Assembly (NCBI GenBank): GCA_949747725.1
Contig: CATKFJ010000134.1
Coordinates: forward strand, 1 to 8,657
Origin: an uncultured bacterium
GTDB taxonomy: Bacteria > Bacillota > Clostridia > Christensenellales > Pumilibacteraceae
Length of the DNA: 8,657 bases
Reading direction: 5' to 3'
The notes under the pieces are model-generated. The model searched no databases and was not told where the DNA came from. It worked only from the letters and a program-made list of their open reading frames with translations. The translations under genes and the position numbers were made by a program. Below, piece by piece: positions 1 to 6,708 of this stretch (positions within the stretch are counted from its first letter, which is position 1; each line of letters starts with the position of its first letter).

Positions 1-474
1 GGTCACTATCCGATCGTAGGCTTGAGCGTCGGGAACGCGCAATACATGCACGTGCAGTCCTCCCGTAAGATCGCAAAGTTGAGCGGCTTTACTATCGCTT
101 ACACGCTCCGTAAATTTATTGGCGTCGTAGCGCGACGTTATGTTCAGATCTGCGGAGATCTGTCCGTATATCGGATGTTCTACAGTCACGTTCAATACCT
201 CTCCGCCGTTGTCTACCACTGCGTAGAGTTCATCGAGAACTTTGTCTACCGTATGCCGACAAATGACCGTTTCCATGATTCCAGTTGCGCGCTCTATATA
301 ATAACCGTTTTTCGCGGACGCGATCTTTTTGCCGTTGGCGCGCAACATAGCCACATCCGATACTATTATCTGACGCGTCACTCCGAAACGTTCGGCAAGG
401 CTGTTTGCATTTATACAGCCGTCGCTCTCAGAAAGTAACTTGTATATCTGTTCGCGTCTTTCACCGTTGGTCAT
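1..474 (-). CDS. niaR: NiaR-type niacin-responsive transcriptional repressor (3' end missing)
   Basis: Reading the minus strand from the ATG at 474 gives 158 open codons that run off the window edge, so perhaps 10-20 C-terminal residues are missing. The N-terminus (about 1-60) is a winged helix-turn-helix of the HTH_11 type, with LAERFGVTRQIIVSDVAMLR as the recognition region. From about residue 70 follows a 3H domain, named for its conserved histidines: H74, H100 (EHPIYG) and the H141-x-H143 pair (LHVHV), with E82. H74, E82, H141 and H143 have nearly the spacing of the metal ligands described for the Thermotoga NiaR structure (from memory). In this family nicotinic acid acts as co-repressor of NAD synthesis or niacin uptake genes. 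A strong AAAGGAGGA site (plus-strand 483-491) fixes the start. The gene is divergent from a nicotinamidase-like gene, which fits the assignment. Codon use is like that of its neighbours. Confidence 0.9.
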   Translation of the reverse strand, partial: MTNGERREQIYKLLSESDGCINANSLAERFGVTRQIIVSDVAMLRANGKKIASAKNGYYIERATGIMETVICRHTVDKVLDELYAVVDNGGEVLNVTVEHPIYGQISADLNITSRYDANKFTERVSDSKAAQLCDLTGGLHVHVLRVPDAQAYDRIVT

Positions 475-501
475 ACGACAGTCCTCCTTTGAATTTAAAA
501 T

Positions 502-530
502 ATTTTAACACATTATTTGCTTTTTGGCAA
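502..530 (-). promoter_or_regulatory. SigA-type promoter of niaR
   Basis: On the minus strand, TTGCCA (525-530) and TAAAAT (502-507) are separated by exactly 17 bp, and a TG one base before the -10 makes it extended. Transcription would start near 495, leaving a leader of about 20 nt that holds the ribosome binding site. The palindrome at 570-599 does not overlap this promoter, so simple autorepression through it is not evident. Confidence 0.7.
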
Positions 531-540
531 CAGTATTCCG

Positions 541-570
541 TTGACAAAACAGTGCAAAAGGGTATATAAT
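541..570 (+). promoter_or_regulatory. SigA-type promoter of the pncA-like gene
   Basis: A consensus TTGACA (541-546) and consensus TATAAT (565-570) are separated by 18 bp, with predicted start near 577. Its -35 lies about 10 bp from the -35 of the divergent niaR promoter. The palindromic operator candidate begins at the last base of the -10, so a bound repressor would block this promoter. Confidence 0.85.
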
Positions 571-599
571 ATATTCATGTGTATATACACATGAATATA
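570..599 (+). promoter_or_regulatory. 30-bp perfect palindrome, probable NiaR operator
   Basis: The sequence is perfectly self-complementary over 30 bp; its left half is TATTCATGTGTATAT. It spans the end of the -10 box and the predicted transcription start of the pncA-like gene, a standard repressor position. The core has the form GTGT-n4-ACAC, which from memory is compatible with NiaR/YrxA sites, and the divergent gene encodes NiaR. Binding by NiaR is inferred from location and symmetry. Confidence 0.7.
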
Positions 600-621
600 C
601 ATTTAGGAGATGTAATAAAAA

Positions 622-1167
622 ATGAAAAACAAAACGGCTGTACTTGTGGTGGATATGCTCAACGACTTTGTGACGGGCGCGCTCAAATGCGACCGCGGAC
701 TTGCGATAGTGCCTAAAACGGCAAAGCTGCTCGATGCGGCGAGAAAAAAGGGCGTACCCGTAATATTTTGCAACGACGCGCACATTAAGGGTATAGATCA
801 CGAACTCAAAAAGTGGGGAGATCACGCGATTGCCGGAACTTTCGGCGCGCAAGTAATTCCCGAACTCAAACTTTGCGACATCGACTATGTTGTGCCTAAG
901 CGCAGATACAGCGGATTTTTCCATACCGACCTCGATCTGCTTTTAAGAGAACTCGGCGTGGACACGGTAATATTGACGGGATTGCATACGCACATGTGCG
1001 TGCGCCATACCGCCGCCGACGCCTATCAGCTCGGTTACGGCATTATCGTTGCAAGCGACGCAACCGATTCATTTACCAAAGCGGACTATGATCACGGCAT
1101 TAAATATTTGATTGACGTATACGACGCTCGAATTTCCGACGTCGATACTCTCGTAAAAGAATTTTAA
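622..1167 (+). CDS. pncA: Isochorismatase-fold cysteine hydrolase, probable nicotinamidase
   Basis: This 181-residue protein has the full isochorismatase-like hydrolase fold. The catalytic triad of nicotinamidases can be placed: D11 (VVDMLNDF), K93 (VPKRRYSGFF) and C126 (TGLHTHMCVRHTA). Metal-ligand positions also fit: D52 and H54 (CNDAH), H60, and H68 in the WGDHAIAGTFG segment. Nicotinamidase converts nicotinamide to nicotinate and ammonia for NAD salvage through the Preiss-Handler route, in the cytoplasm. Length matches the family (180-215 aa). The subfamily contains many enzymes annotated only as cysteine hydrolase, so the substrate rests partly on the divergent niaR gene and the operator-like palindrome in its promoter. 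The start ATG follows AGGAGA (605-610) with an unusually long spacing of 11 nt; no better start is present. Confidence 0.75.
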   Translation: MKNKTAVLVVDMLNDFVTGALKCDRGLAIVPKTAKLLDAARKKGVPVIFCNDAHIKGIDHELKKWGDHAIAGTFGAQVIPELKLCDIDYVVPKRRYSGFFHTDLDLLLRELGVDTVILTGLHTHMCVRHTAADAYQLGYGIIVASDATDSFTKADYDHGIKYLIDVYDARISDVDTLVKEF

Positions 1168-1354
1168 ATGCAAAAAAGCGAATAAGCATAATCGAAAGTT
1201 TATTAAATATGTAAAGCTTTCTTGCCTATTTCTTTCACGAAAAAAGATAAGCTTATAAAAGAATTTAAATGCAAAAAAGCGAATAAGCAATATGATAGTA
1301 CATTAACGCATAAAGCTTTCTTGCCTACTTCTTTCACGAAAGAAGTAGGTTTTT
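1154..1354 (+). repeat. Tandem duplication of about 100 bp covering the pncA 3' end and terminator
   Basis: Two adjacent copies occupy about 1154-1255 and 1256-1354. Both begin TAAAAGAATTT, continue with AAATGCAAAAAAGCGAATAA, then diverge for some 30 bases, and end with the shared AAAGCTTTCTTGCCTA-YTTCTTTCACG segment. The first bases of copy 1 are the last codons of the pncA-like gene. Only copy 2 keeps a perfect terminator hairpin; in copy 1 the 3' arm is altered and lacks a T run. Confidence 0.85.
1324..1354 (+). terminator. Rho-independent terminator downstream of the pncA-like gene
   Basis: An 11-bp perfect stem (CCTACTTCTTT paired with AAAGAAGTAGG, 1324-1349) with a CACG loop is followed directly by five T residues. 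It lies about 160 bp after the pncA stop and just before the next promoter, separating the two units. Confidence 0.9.
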
Positions 1355-1355
1355 C

Positions 1356-1384
1356 TTTACATTAAGCACATTATAGTGTATAAT
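1356..1384 (+). promoter_or_regulatory. SigA-type promoter of the acyltransferase operon
   Basis: TTTACA (1356-1361) and TATAAT (1379-1384) are separated by exactly 17 bp. The predicted start lies at or within a few bases of the ATG at 1391, so the transcript would have little or no 5' leader. Confidence 0.8.
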
Positions 1385-1390
1385 AAACAC

Positions 1391-2245
1391 ATGAACAATA
1401 AGTCGGCGGTAAAGTCTTTATACCGAGATAAACGGCGGCGCGTGTGGGAGCTTGATTTTCTGCGCGGCTTTGCCGTTATTGCCATGTGTTTCGATCATCT
1501 TATGTTCGACTGTTCGCACCCGTACGGATTTTTTTCCGATTATAAAACGGGCGTGAGCGGAGTTATGGACAAGCTGTACGGGTTTGCCCGTATTTATTGG
1601 GATTCGACAATAGATTACGGTTTTCGGTTTTGGGCGCATTACCTGTTCGTGTTCCTGTTCCTGTTTCTGGTCGGAATAAGCTGCGCGCTGTCGCGCGATA
1701 ACGTTAAACGCGGCGCGCTCTGCGGTATTGCCGCAATAGCGTTTACGGGCATTTCGTTTGTGTGCAAAGCGATCGGGTTCATGGACGACGGCATAGTGTT
1801 CGGGATATTGCATTGCATTGCATTATGTATACTGTGCGTGGCGGCGATAGACAATATAACCAAATTCAATAAGCGCGTCAATCTTTACGCTCCGCTTGCA
1901 ATAGGCGCCGCAGTATTGCTCGCCGGCATACTCAACCGATTCTGGACGATCAGATACGACAGGGTATTTACGAACGAACATTTTACGGGCTATGTCATCG
2001 GTACATTCGCGTTTGGCGACGACTGGTTCGGGCTGTTCCCGTATGTCGGCGCGGTGTGCGTGGGTATGTATTTCGGCAAAGCCGTTTATTCCGCAAAGCA
2101 ATCGTTACTGCCTATGCTCGACGGCAAATGGCATAAACCCGTCACATTTGTAGGCAGACACGCTTTGTGGTTTTACTTTTTTCATCAACCCGTACTCGCG
2201 GGGCTGTATATCGTTTTAGGCTTAATAGTAGGATTCTCTTTGTAG
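1391..2245 (+). CDS. DUF1624/HGSNAT-like multi-pass membrane acyltransferase
   Basis: From the ATG at 1391 the protein has 284 residues. The N-terminal RRRVWELDFLRGFAVIAMCFDH segment (about 16-36) is the signature of DUF1624 proteins (COG3503), relatives of the catalytic domain of heparan-alpha-glucosaminide N-acetyltransferase and of YeiB-like proteins. About seven hydrophobic segments are visible, for example near 24-44, 84-98, 107-125, 134-152, 166-182, 222-235 and 258-283. Conserved-looking histidines are H36, H141 (GILHCIALC) and H265 (FFHQPVL). Family members are thought to move acyl groups to acceptors at the membrane; the acceptor here is unknown. An in-frame GTG at 1376 is a poor start because it overlaps the promoter -10. 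No Shine-Dalgarno sequence precedes either codon, suggesting leaderless translation from 1391. It heads an operon with an acyl-CoA synthetase 8 nt downstream, a plausible source of its acyl donor. Confidence 0.8.
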   Translation: MNNKSAVKSLYRDKRRRVWELDFLRGFAVIAMCFDHLMFDCSHPYGFFSDYKTGVSGVMDKLYGFARIYWDSTIDYGFRFWAHYLFVFLFLFLVGISCALSRDNVKRGALCGIAAIAFTGISFVCKAIGFMDDGIVFGILHCIALCILCVAAIDNITKFNKRVNLYAPLAIGAAVLLAGILNRFWTIRYDRVFTNEHFTGYVIGTFAFGDDWFGLFPYVGAVCVGMYFGKAVYSAKQSLLPMLDGKWHKPVTFVGRHALWFYFFHQPVLAGLYIVLGLIVGFSL

Positions 2246-2253
2246 GTGACAAC

Positions 2254-3855
2254 ATGCTTTTATATCAATCGTTAAAACTATCGGATAAAAAAACGGACGA
2301 CGAACGCGCGTTGCTGTACATGGGTAAATCGTTCACGCACAGCGCGCTGTTCAAAAACATCGACGACGCGGCGACACGCCTTGCGCGCATTGTTTCGGCA
2401 GGCGACGTGGTAACGATATGTATGCCGAATACGCCCGAGTGCGTGTATTGTTTTTATGCGGTAAACAGACTCGGCGGAATAGTACACATGGTCCATCCGC
2501 TCGCGCCGCTAAACCAACTGAAAAAATTTATGGACGCGGCAAAGTCCAAGCTGTTGATAACGCTGTCTATCAACCTCGAAAAGTATGCGCCGCTTGCTGC
2601 CGAATATCCGATAGTGTCCGTGCATCCCGCGCGGTCGCTTAACGGCATATTGCGGTTTGCATTCGATATGAAGGTCAAGCCGTATAAGGGCGATATGACC
2701 AACATCACCGATTACGACAGCCTGAAATTATGCGCGTTGCCCGAAGAGCCTGCGCGCGACGGCGCGACGACGGGCGTATATCTCCACAGCGGCGGCACGG
2801 GCGGAGAACCGAAGATCATAGAGCTGTCCGACGAATCGGTTATCGCGCTTTCCGATCGCGGTCTCGAGGCGTTGTGTACAGATAGGGCGCATGGCATGTA
2901 TATGCTTGCGGCGCTGCCTATGTTTCACGGGTTCGGGCTGGCTATGTGCATACACACGACGCTCGCGTACGGCGGCGTGTCCGTGCTTATGCCGAAGTTC
3001 GATCCCAAGTCGACGGTCAAACTGCTGAAAAAGAACAAAATGCACTTTATAATTGGCGTGCCGAACTTGTTCCGCGCACTGTTAAAGCAGAAAGGTTTTA
3101 ACGGCAAAGCGCTTAAAAACCTGTATGTCGGGTTTGTGGGCGGCGACTGTGCACCGCAAGACCTGCTCGACGAGTTTAACGGCAGACTCGAAAAAGTCGG
3201 CGCAACGGCGCGGCTGTTCGAGGGCTACGGTCTGACGGAAACGGTAACGGTGTGTGCGGTCAATAATTTCGCGCATAACCGTCGCGGTTCTATGGGATAT
3301 ATGTTGAGCGATCTCGAAGCGATCGTTGTCGATCCCGACGGAACAACGCCGCTCGCCGCAGGCGAAAAAGGCGAAATTGCCATTGCCGGAAACACGCTGA
3401 TGAACGGGTATCTTGCCAATCCGCAGACGAACGAGCGCGTGTTCTTCGAGTACGGCGGCAAAAAATACGTGCGTACGGGCGACTTCGGCTATATGGACGC
3501 CGACGGGTATCTGTATTTTATACAGCGACTGAAGCGCATTATCAAGATATCGGGCATAAGCGTGTATCCCAAAGAAATAGAAACGTCCGCGCTCGAAATA
3601 TCGGGCGTGACGGGCGCGTGCGCGGTGGAGTATAAGGACAACGGCAAGACGCGTATCGCATTGTTCCTTACGGGCGCGGAACAGGATAAGCAAGCGGTAA
3701 AGCGCAAGATATCCAACGACCTTTCGCACTACGCCGAGCCGACTATCGTGGAAGTTATCGACGCCATCCCCGTAACGCCCGTAATGAAAGCGGATACTAT
3801 CGCATTGAGCAATCTTGCGCAACAAATGTGTTCTCAAACAAGGAGATCGGAATAG
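2254..3855 (+). CDS. AMP-forming acyl-CoA synthetase (FadD-like)
   Basis: The 533-residue protein has the motifs of the ANL adenylating superfamily in order: the P-loop YLHSGGTGGEPK at 176-187 (a variant of YTSGTTGxPK), LPMFHGFG at 221-228, YGLTET at 325-330, TGD at 408-410, the hinge region RLKRIIKISG at 425-434 followed by the YPKEIE segment, and the C-terminal lysine K512 in PVTPVMKAD, the position of the catalytic adenylation lysine. Such enzymes activate a carboxylate with ATP to an acyl-AMP and usually pass it to CoA. The likely substrate is a fatty or other organic acid; an acyl-ACP synthetase role is possible. The start at 2254 is chosen over upstream in-frame codons because those lie inside the preceding gene, and AGGTGA (2244-2249) sits just before it. 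It is 8 nt after the acyltransferase and 3 nt before the hydrolase gene, so the three are surely cotranscribed. Confidence 0.88.
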   Translation: MLLYQSLKLSDKKTDDERALLYMGKSFTHSALFKNIDDAATRLARIVSAGDVVTICMPNTPECVYCFYAVNRLGGIVHMVHPLAPLNQLKKFMDAAKSKLLITLSINLEKYAPLAAEYPIVSVHPARSLNGILRFAFDMKVKPYKGDMTNITDYDSLKLCALPEEPARDGATTGVYLHSGGTGGEPKIIELSDESVIALSDRGLEALCTDRAHGMYMLAALPMFHGFGLAMCIHTTLAYGGVSVLMPKFDPKSTVKLLKKNKMHFIIGVPNLFRALLKQKGFNGKALKNLYVGFVGGDCAPQDLLDEFNGRLEKVGATARLFEGYGLTETVTVCAVNNFAHNRRGSMGYMLSDLEAIVVDPDGTTPLAAGEKGEIAIAGNTLMNGYLANPQTNERVFFEYGGKKYVRTGDFGYMDADGYLYFIQRLKRIIKISGISVYPKEIETSALEISGVTGACAVEYKDNGKTRIALFLTGAEQDKQAVKRKISNDLSHYAEPTIVEVIDAIPVTPVMKADTIALSNLAQQMCSQTRRSE

Positions 3856-3858
3856 CCA

Positions 3859-4704
3859 ATGAAACTTACGTTCTTAGGCACGGCGGCGGCGGAGGGCGTG
3901 CCTGCCGTGTTTTGCAATTGTCCGACATGCCTGCGCGCAAAACAGCGCGGCGGCAAGGATATACGAACGCGCAGTCAAATACTTATCGACGGCGATACTC
4001 TGTTCGATTTTCCCATGGACACATATTTACATATGTTAAGGTATAAACTCGACCTGTCTAAAATAACGCGCGTGCTTATTACTCATGCGCATATGGATCA
4101 CTGCTATCCTCAGGAGTTCTGTATGCGCGGCGGTCCGTTCGCGCACGATATGACAGAACCGCGCGTGACCGTTTACTGTAATTCCACAGTTCGCGATATG
4201 TTCATGGCGGATACTGCGCGCGAGATCCGCGACGAAGTAAAGAGCGGCATAGAGTTGAAAACAGTCGAACCGTATGACAGCGTTATGAGCGGAGATGTAA
4301 AATTGATAGCTCTTCCGGCGTCGCATACGGTCGGCGAGAAATGTTTGGTGTACTACGTGGAAAGGCGCGGTGTTGGCGCGTTGCTTATGAACGATACGGG
4401 ACCTCTTTCCGAAGACGTGTTTGTAAGGCTTAAGTCTATGGGCGCAAAAGCGGATATAGCGGCGCTCGACTGCACTTACGGCGCTATACGTCACGGCACG
4501 GGTCGGCATATGGGACTTTACGATATAGTCGATCAATACGCGCTCATGAACAAGGTAGGCATACTGTCGTCCGACGCGCGAGTCATTGCTACGCATTTGT
4601 CGCACAATACCGACCTCGATTACGATGGTATTGCGGCGGCGGCGCGGCCTTACGGCATAACGGTTGCCTATGACGGCATGACGGTCGAAAAGATTGCAAA
4701 ATAG
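3859..4704 (+). CDS. Metallo-beta-lactamase-fold hydrolase, PhnP-like
   Basis: This 281-residue protein begins MKLTFLGTAAAEGVPAVFC, typical of PhnP-like metallo-beta-lactamase (MBL) proteins. The motif THAHMDH (75-81) supplies the HxHxDH metal ligands; H156 (PASHT), D179 (MNDTG) and H246 (ATHLSH) fit the remaining ligand positions. The cluster C19-x-C21-x2-C24 near the N-terminus resembles the extra structural zinc site of PhnP, a phosphoribosyl cyclic phosphodiesterase. No phn genes are nearby, so a phosphonate role is unsupported; the family also contains other phosphodiesterases and lactonases. It is the last gene of the operon. The start follows AGGAGA (3841-3846), placed inside the end of the synthetase gene, with a long 12-nt spacing. 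A function in hydrolysing an acyl or phosphodiester product made by the upstream genes is only inference. Confidence 0.82.
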   Translation: MKLTFLGTAAAEGVPAVFCNCPTCLRAKQRGGKDIRTRSQILIDGDTLFDFPMDTYLHMLRYKLDLSKITRVLITHAHMDHCYPQEFCMRGGPFAHDMTEPRVTVYCNSTVRDMFMADTAREIRDEVKSGIELKTVEPYDSVMSGDVKLIALPASHTVGEKCLVYYVERRGVGALLMNDTGPLSEDVFVRLKSMGAKADIAALDCTYGAIRHGTGRHMGLYDIVDQYALMNKVGILSSDARVIATHLSHNTDLDYDGIAAAARPYGITVAYDGMTVEKIAK

Positions 4705-4832
4705 CGGATAGAGATCTGTCGAAACAATATCGGCGCGGCGCTAAACTGTCGGCTGATACGGAATGTTTTTTGAAGACGGTGCGAGATTTTTTAAAACGAG
4801 TTATAAAAATTCACAAAAATTTTTCAAAAATA
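4705..4832. other. Intergenic stretch without recognised features
   Basis: About 130 bases between the hydrolase stop and the next promoter. They become very A+T rich after 4785. A weak six-pair hairpin with a T6 run well downstream (roughly 4729-4772) and an all-A/T inverted repeat near 4804-4824 are present, but neither makes a convincing terminator. Confidence 0.4.
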
Positions 4833-4861
4833 TTGATTTATGCGATAAGATATGATATAAT
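4833..4861 (+). promoter_or_regulatory. SigA-type promoter of the membrane-protein gene
   Basis: TTGATT (4833-4838) and TATAAT (4856-4861) are 17 bp apart, with TG at 4853-4854 forming an extended -10. The predicted start is near 4868, giving a leader of about 44 nt before the ATG at 4912. Confidence 0.8.
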
Positions 4862-4911
4862 CGTAAAAAGGTAAATTATATCCGTATATTATAATAGCTT
4901 TGGAGGGGATA

Positions 4912-6642
4912 ATGGCACAAAAAAAGAACAGCGGCAGTAACGACGTCGAGAAAACTCGTGCCGAAGCTGCCGAGGCTCTTAAACGAGCTGCGGAGTTGAT
5001 AGCTTCGCTAAACGGCACCGACGGAACGGAATCGGACGTTGCCGCAACGCCTACGGCAAAGAAGCCTGCGGCAAAATCCACGACTGCAAAAAAGCCGACA
5101 GCCAAGAAACAATCGACGTCGGCGAAAAAGCCTGCGACTACCAAGTCGAGTACTGCAAAATCGACAGCGGCGAAAAAGCCTGCGACGAAAAAAACCGCGG
5201 CATCTGCCGATAAATCGCAGACTACCAAGAAGACGCCGACCAAGAAACCCGTCGCGGCAAACGAACCGCCCGTAGACGAACAGCCGATCGAACCCGTCGA
5301 GCCGGTAAAGCAAGAAACTGTAGAGCAACCTCCGGTCACGGAAGAAAAAAAGCCTGTTGCGGAGCCTGCTGTAGCGGAAGAACCGAAACCCGAGCCCGAA
5401 GCCGTAAAAGAACCTGAGCCGATAAAAGAGTCGGAACCCGAACCCGTTGTTGCGCCTGCTCCTGCACCCGTACAAACCACGGTGGTCGAGCAAAAGGTAA
5501 CAAAAACGACAACGATCGCGCAACGGTCCGATGAGTTTATAAAAAACAAGGGTAAATTTCCGTTGTTTATCGTAGCAAATGCGTTATTGTTGTTAAGCTC
5601 GATTTTGCTTATGATATCGGCGTTTGATATTTCTATCGTCGGCGGAAAATCGGCAAGCTATAACTTGTTTGCTTATCTCGGCAACGGCGATGTTATAAAA
5701 GGTTATCTCGGCGGCGTCGCCGGAGAATGGGCTAACGGCGCATATACAATGCTTGCTATATTGATGCTTATAGCGTTTATAGTTCCGCTTGCGCTTGTTG
5801 TAAAGAATGTTATTGTTTTACTGATAAAGAAAGATAAGAGTATTTATGCGTTTGACGCAATAGTCGCATTTGCGTTCCTTGTAGCGTATCTCGGCTTAGT
5901 AAATCTCTTCGGCGCGAACATGACGGCCGGTCAGATTATTGCGTTTGCCGTGTCGGTAGTACTGCTCGCGTTCACCGTGTTCGTAATGCTTTTGCAGTAC
6001 CACGGTAAGTTCCCGATATATTCGATTTGCAACATTGTGTTCGTAGTGCTTGCCATGTTCTTGCTTACTGCCAATCCGATTTATACAAAACAGCCCGGTT
6101 GGTATGCGGCTGCCGCGGCAAGCGCGTCGGGCGGCGGCGGATTTGCGTTTATAATGATGCTTGTTACGCTCGCGGCGCTCGTGCTTCTTGCTATTATACA
6201 GCTCAAAAAGCTTCCCGCGATATTCGATATAATAGTCCCTGCCGCAGCCGGCGTGTGCGCGCTTATAGCTCTTATATCGTACGCCGGCGGAAAACCCGAC
6301 GGGCTTGCTATGGGCGGCGGATTCGTTTTTGCGGTAGTGCTCATAGTGCTTGCGGTATTGGCTAACATACTGTTTGCGCTTGTACCGCCGCTTAAAAGAA
6401 TGAGAGTAAAGCTTACCGATAGCGCGGCAAAATCGGCGAAACAACCCGATCCCGTCGAAACAACTACGGTTACGACGACTACCGTTACCACCACAATGGT
6501 TACGGGTGCGGACGGAGAGGCGGATGTCGCGTCGGAAACGTCGGCAACGGTCGTGACGGATAACATTAAATGCGTCGCATGCGGCGTAGAAAACGAAGCG
6601 GACGCGGTGTTCTGTTCGAATTGCGGTCGTAAACTGAATTAG
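4912..6642 (+). CDS. Membrane protein with histone-H1-like tail and C-terminal zinc ribbon
   Basis: I do not recognise this 576-residue protein as a named family. Residues 1-35 form a charged, probably helical segment. Residues 45-115 are a low-complexity Lys/Ala/Thr/Pro tract with repeated AAKKPA-like units, resembling histone H1 or bacterial histone-like tails. Residues 117-185 are acidic and Pro/Glu/Val-rich. About eight hydrophobic helices follow, near 216-238, 278-300, 313-333, 340-362, 369-387, 410-431, 436-458 and 468-492. Residues 515-530 are Thr/Val-rich. The C-terminus holds a zinc ribbon with C554-x2-C557 and C568-x2-C571, ending CGRKLN. An even helix number would put both the basic tail and the ribbon in the cytoplasm. 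The ATG at 4912 follows GGAGGGG (4902-4908); an in-frame TTG at 4900 falls before that site and is rejected. It has its own promoter and terminator. A role in tethering nucleic acid or another polyanion to the membrane is speculation. Confidence 0.85.
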   Translation: MAQKKNSGSNDVEKTRAEAAEALKRAAELIASLNGTDGTESDVAATPTAKKPAAKSTTAKKPTAKKQSTSAKKPATTKSSTAKSTAAKKPATKKTAASADKSQTTKKTPTKKPVAANEPPVDEQPIEPVEPVKQETVEQPPVTEEKKPVAEPAVAEEPKPEPEAVKEPEPIKESEPEPVVAPAPAPVQTTVVEQKVTKTTTIAQRSDEFIKNKGKFPLFIVANALLLLSSILLMISAFDISIVGGKSASYNLFAYLGNGDVIKGYLGGVAGEWANGAYTMLAILMLIAFIVPLALVVKNVIVLLIKKDKSIYAFDAIVAFAFLVAYLGLVNLFGANMTAGQIIAFAVSVVLLAFTVFVMLLQYHGKFPIYSICNIVFVVLAMFLLTANPIYTKQPGWYAAAAASASGGGGFAFIMMLVTLAALVLLAIIQLKKLPAIFDIIVPAAAGVCALIALISYAGGKPDGLAMGGGFVFAVVLIVLAVLANILFALVPPLKRMRVKLTDSAAKSAKQPDPVETTTVTTTTVTTTMVTGADGEADVASETSATVVTDNIKCVACGVENEADAVFCSNCGRKLN

Positions 6643-6668
6643 TTTATAAATAAATATGTATGAGAATG

Positions 6669-6708
6669 AAAAAGCGTTTTTGATGTTTAACGTCAAGAGC
6701 GCTTTTTT
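6669..6708 (+). terminator. Rho-independent terminator of the membrane-protein gene
   Basis: AAAAAGCG (6669-6676) pairs with CGCTTTTT (6700-6707), and pairing continues inward with three G-U wobbles to a stem of about 17 bp and a TTTAA loop (6686-6690). The 3' arm ends in a T6 run (6703-6708). Confidence 0.9.

Noticed and set aside
22..438. 138-codon plus-strand open frame
   Set aside because: It lies opposite niaR, which has a clear family match, a ribosome binding site and a promoter; the plus-strand frame has no recognisable motif or start signal.
505..924. 139-codon minus-strand open frame over the niaR-pncA gap
   Set aside because: It runs antisense through the pncA-like gene and its promoter and has no ribosome binding site or family features.
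1376..1390. GTG start five codons before the acyltransferase ATG
   Set aside because: It overlaps the -10 box and would not be in the mRNA if the predicted transcription start is right.
2167..2253. Upstream in-frame start for the acyl-CoA synthetase
   Set aside because: It would overlap the end of the acyltransferase gene by almost 80 bases and adds residues unlike the family; the ATG at 2254 has AGGTGA just before it.
3082..3837. 251-codon minus-strand open frame
   Set aside because: It is a shadow of the acyl-CoA synthetase, which has conserved motifs through this segment; the antisense product is Arg/His-rich with no domain.
4729..4824. Possible terminator after the MBL hydrolase gene
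   Set aside because: The only stems are six pairs with a wobble and a 17-base loop, or all A/T; neither has a T run placed directly after a stable stem.
4824..5549. 241-codon minus-strand frame rich in Gly/Ser/Ala/Phe
   Set aside because: It is the complement of the Lys/Ala/Pro and Pro/Glu tail; low complexity on one strand keeps the other open. The plus strand has the promoter, ribosome binding site and downstream domains.
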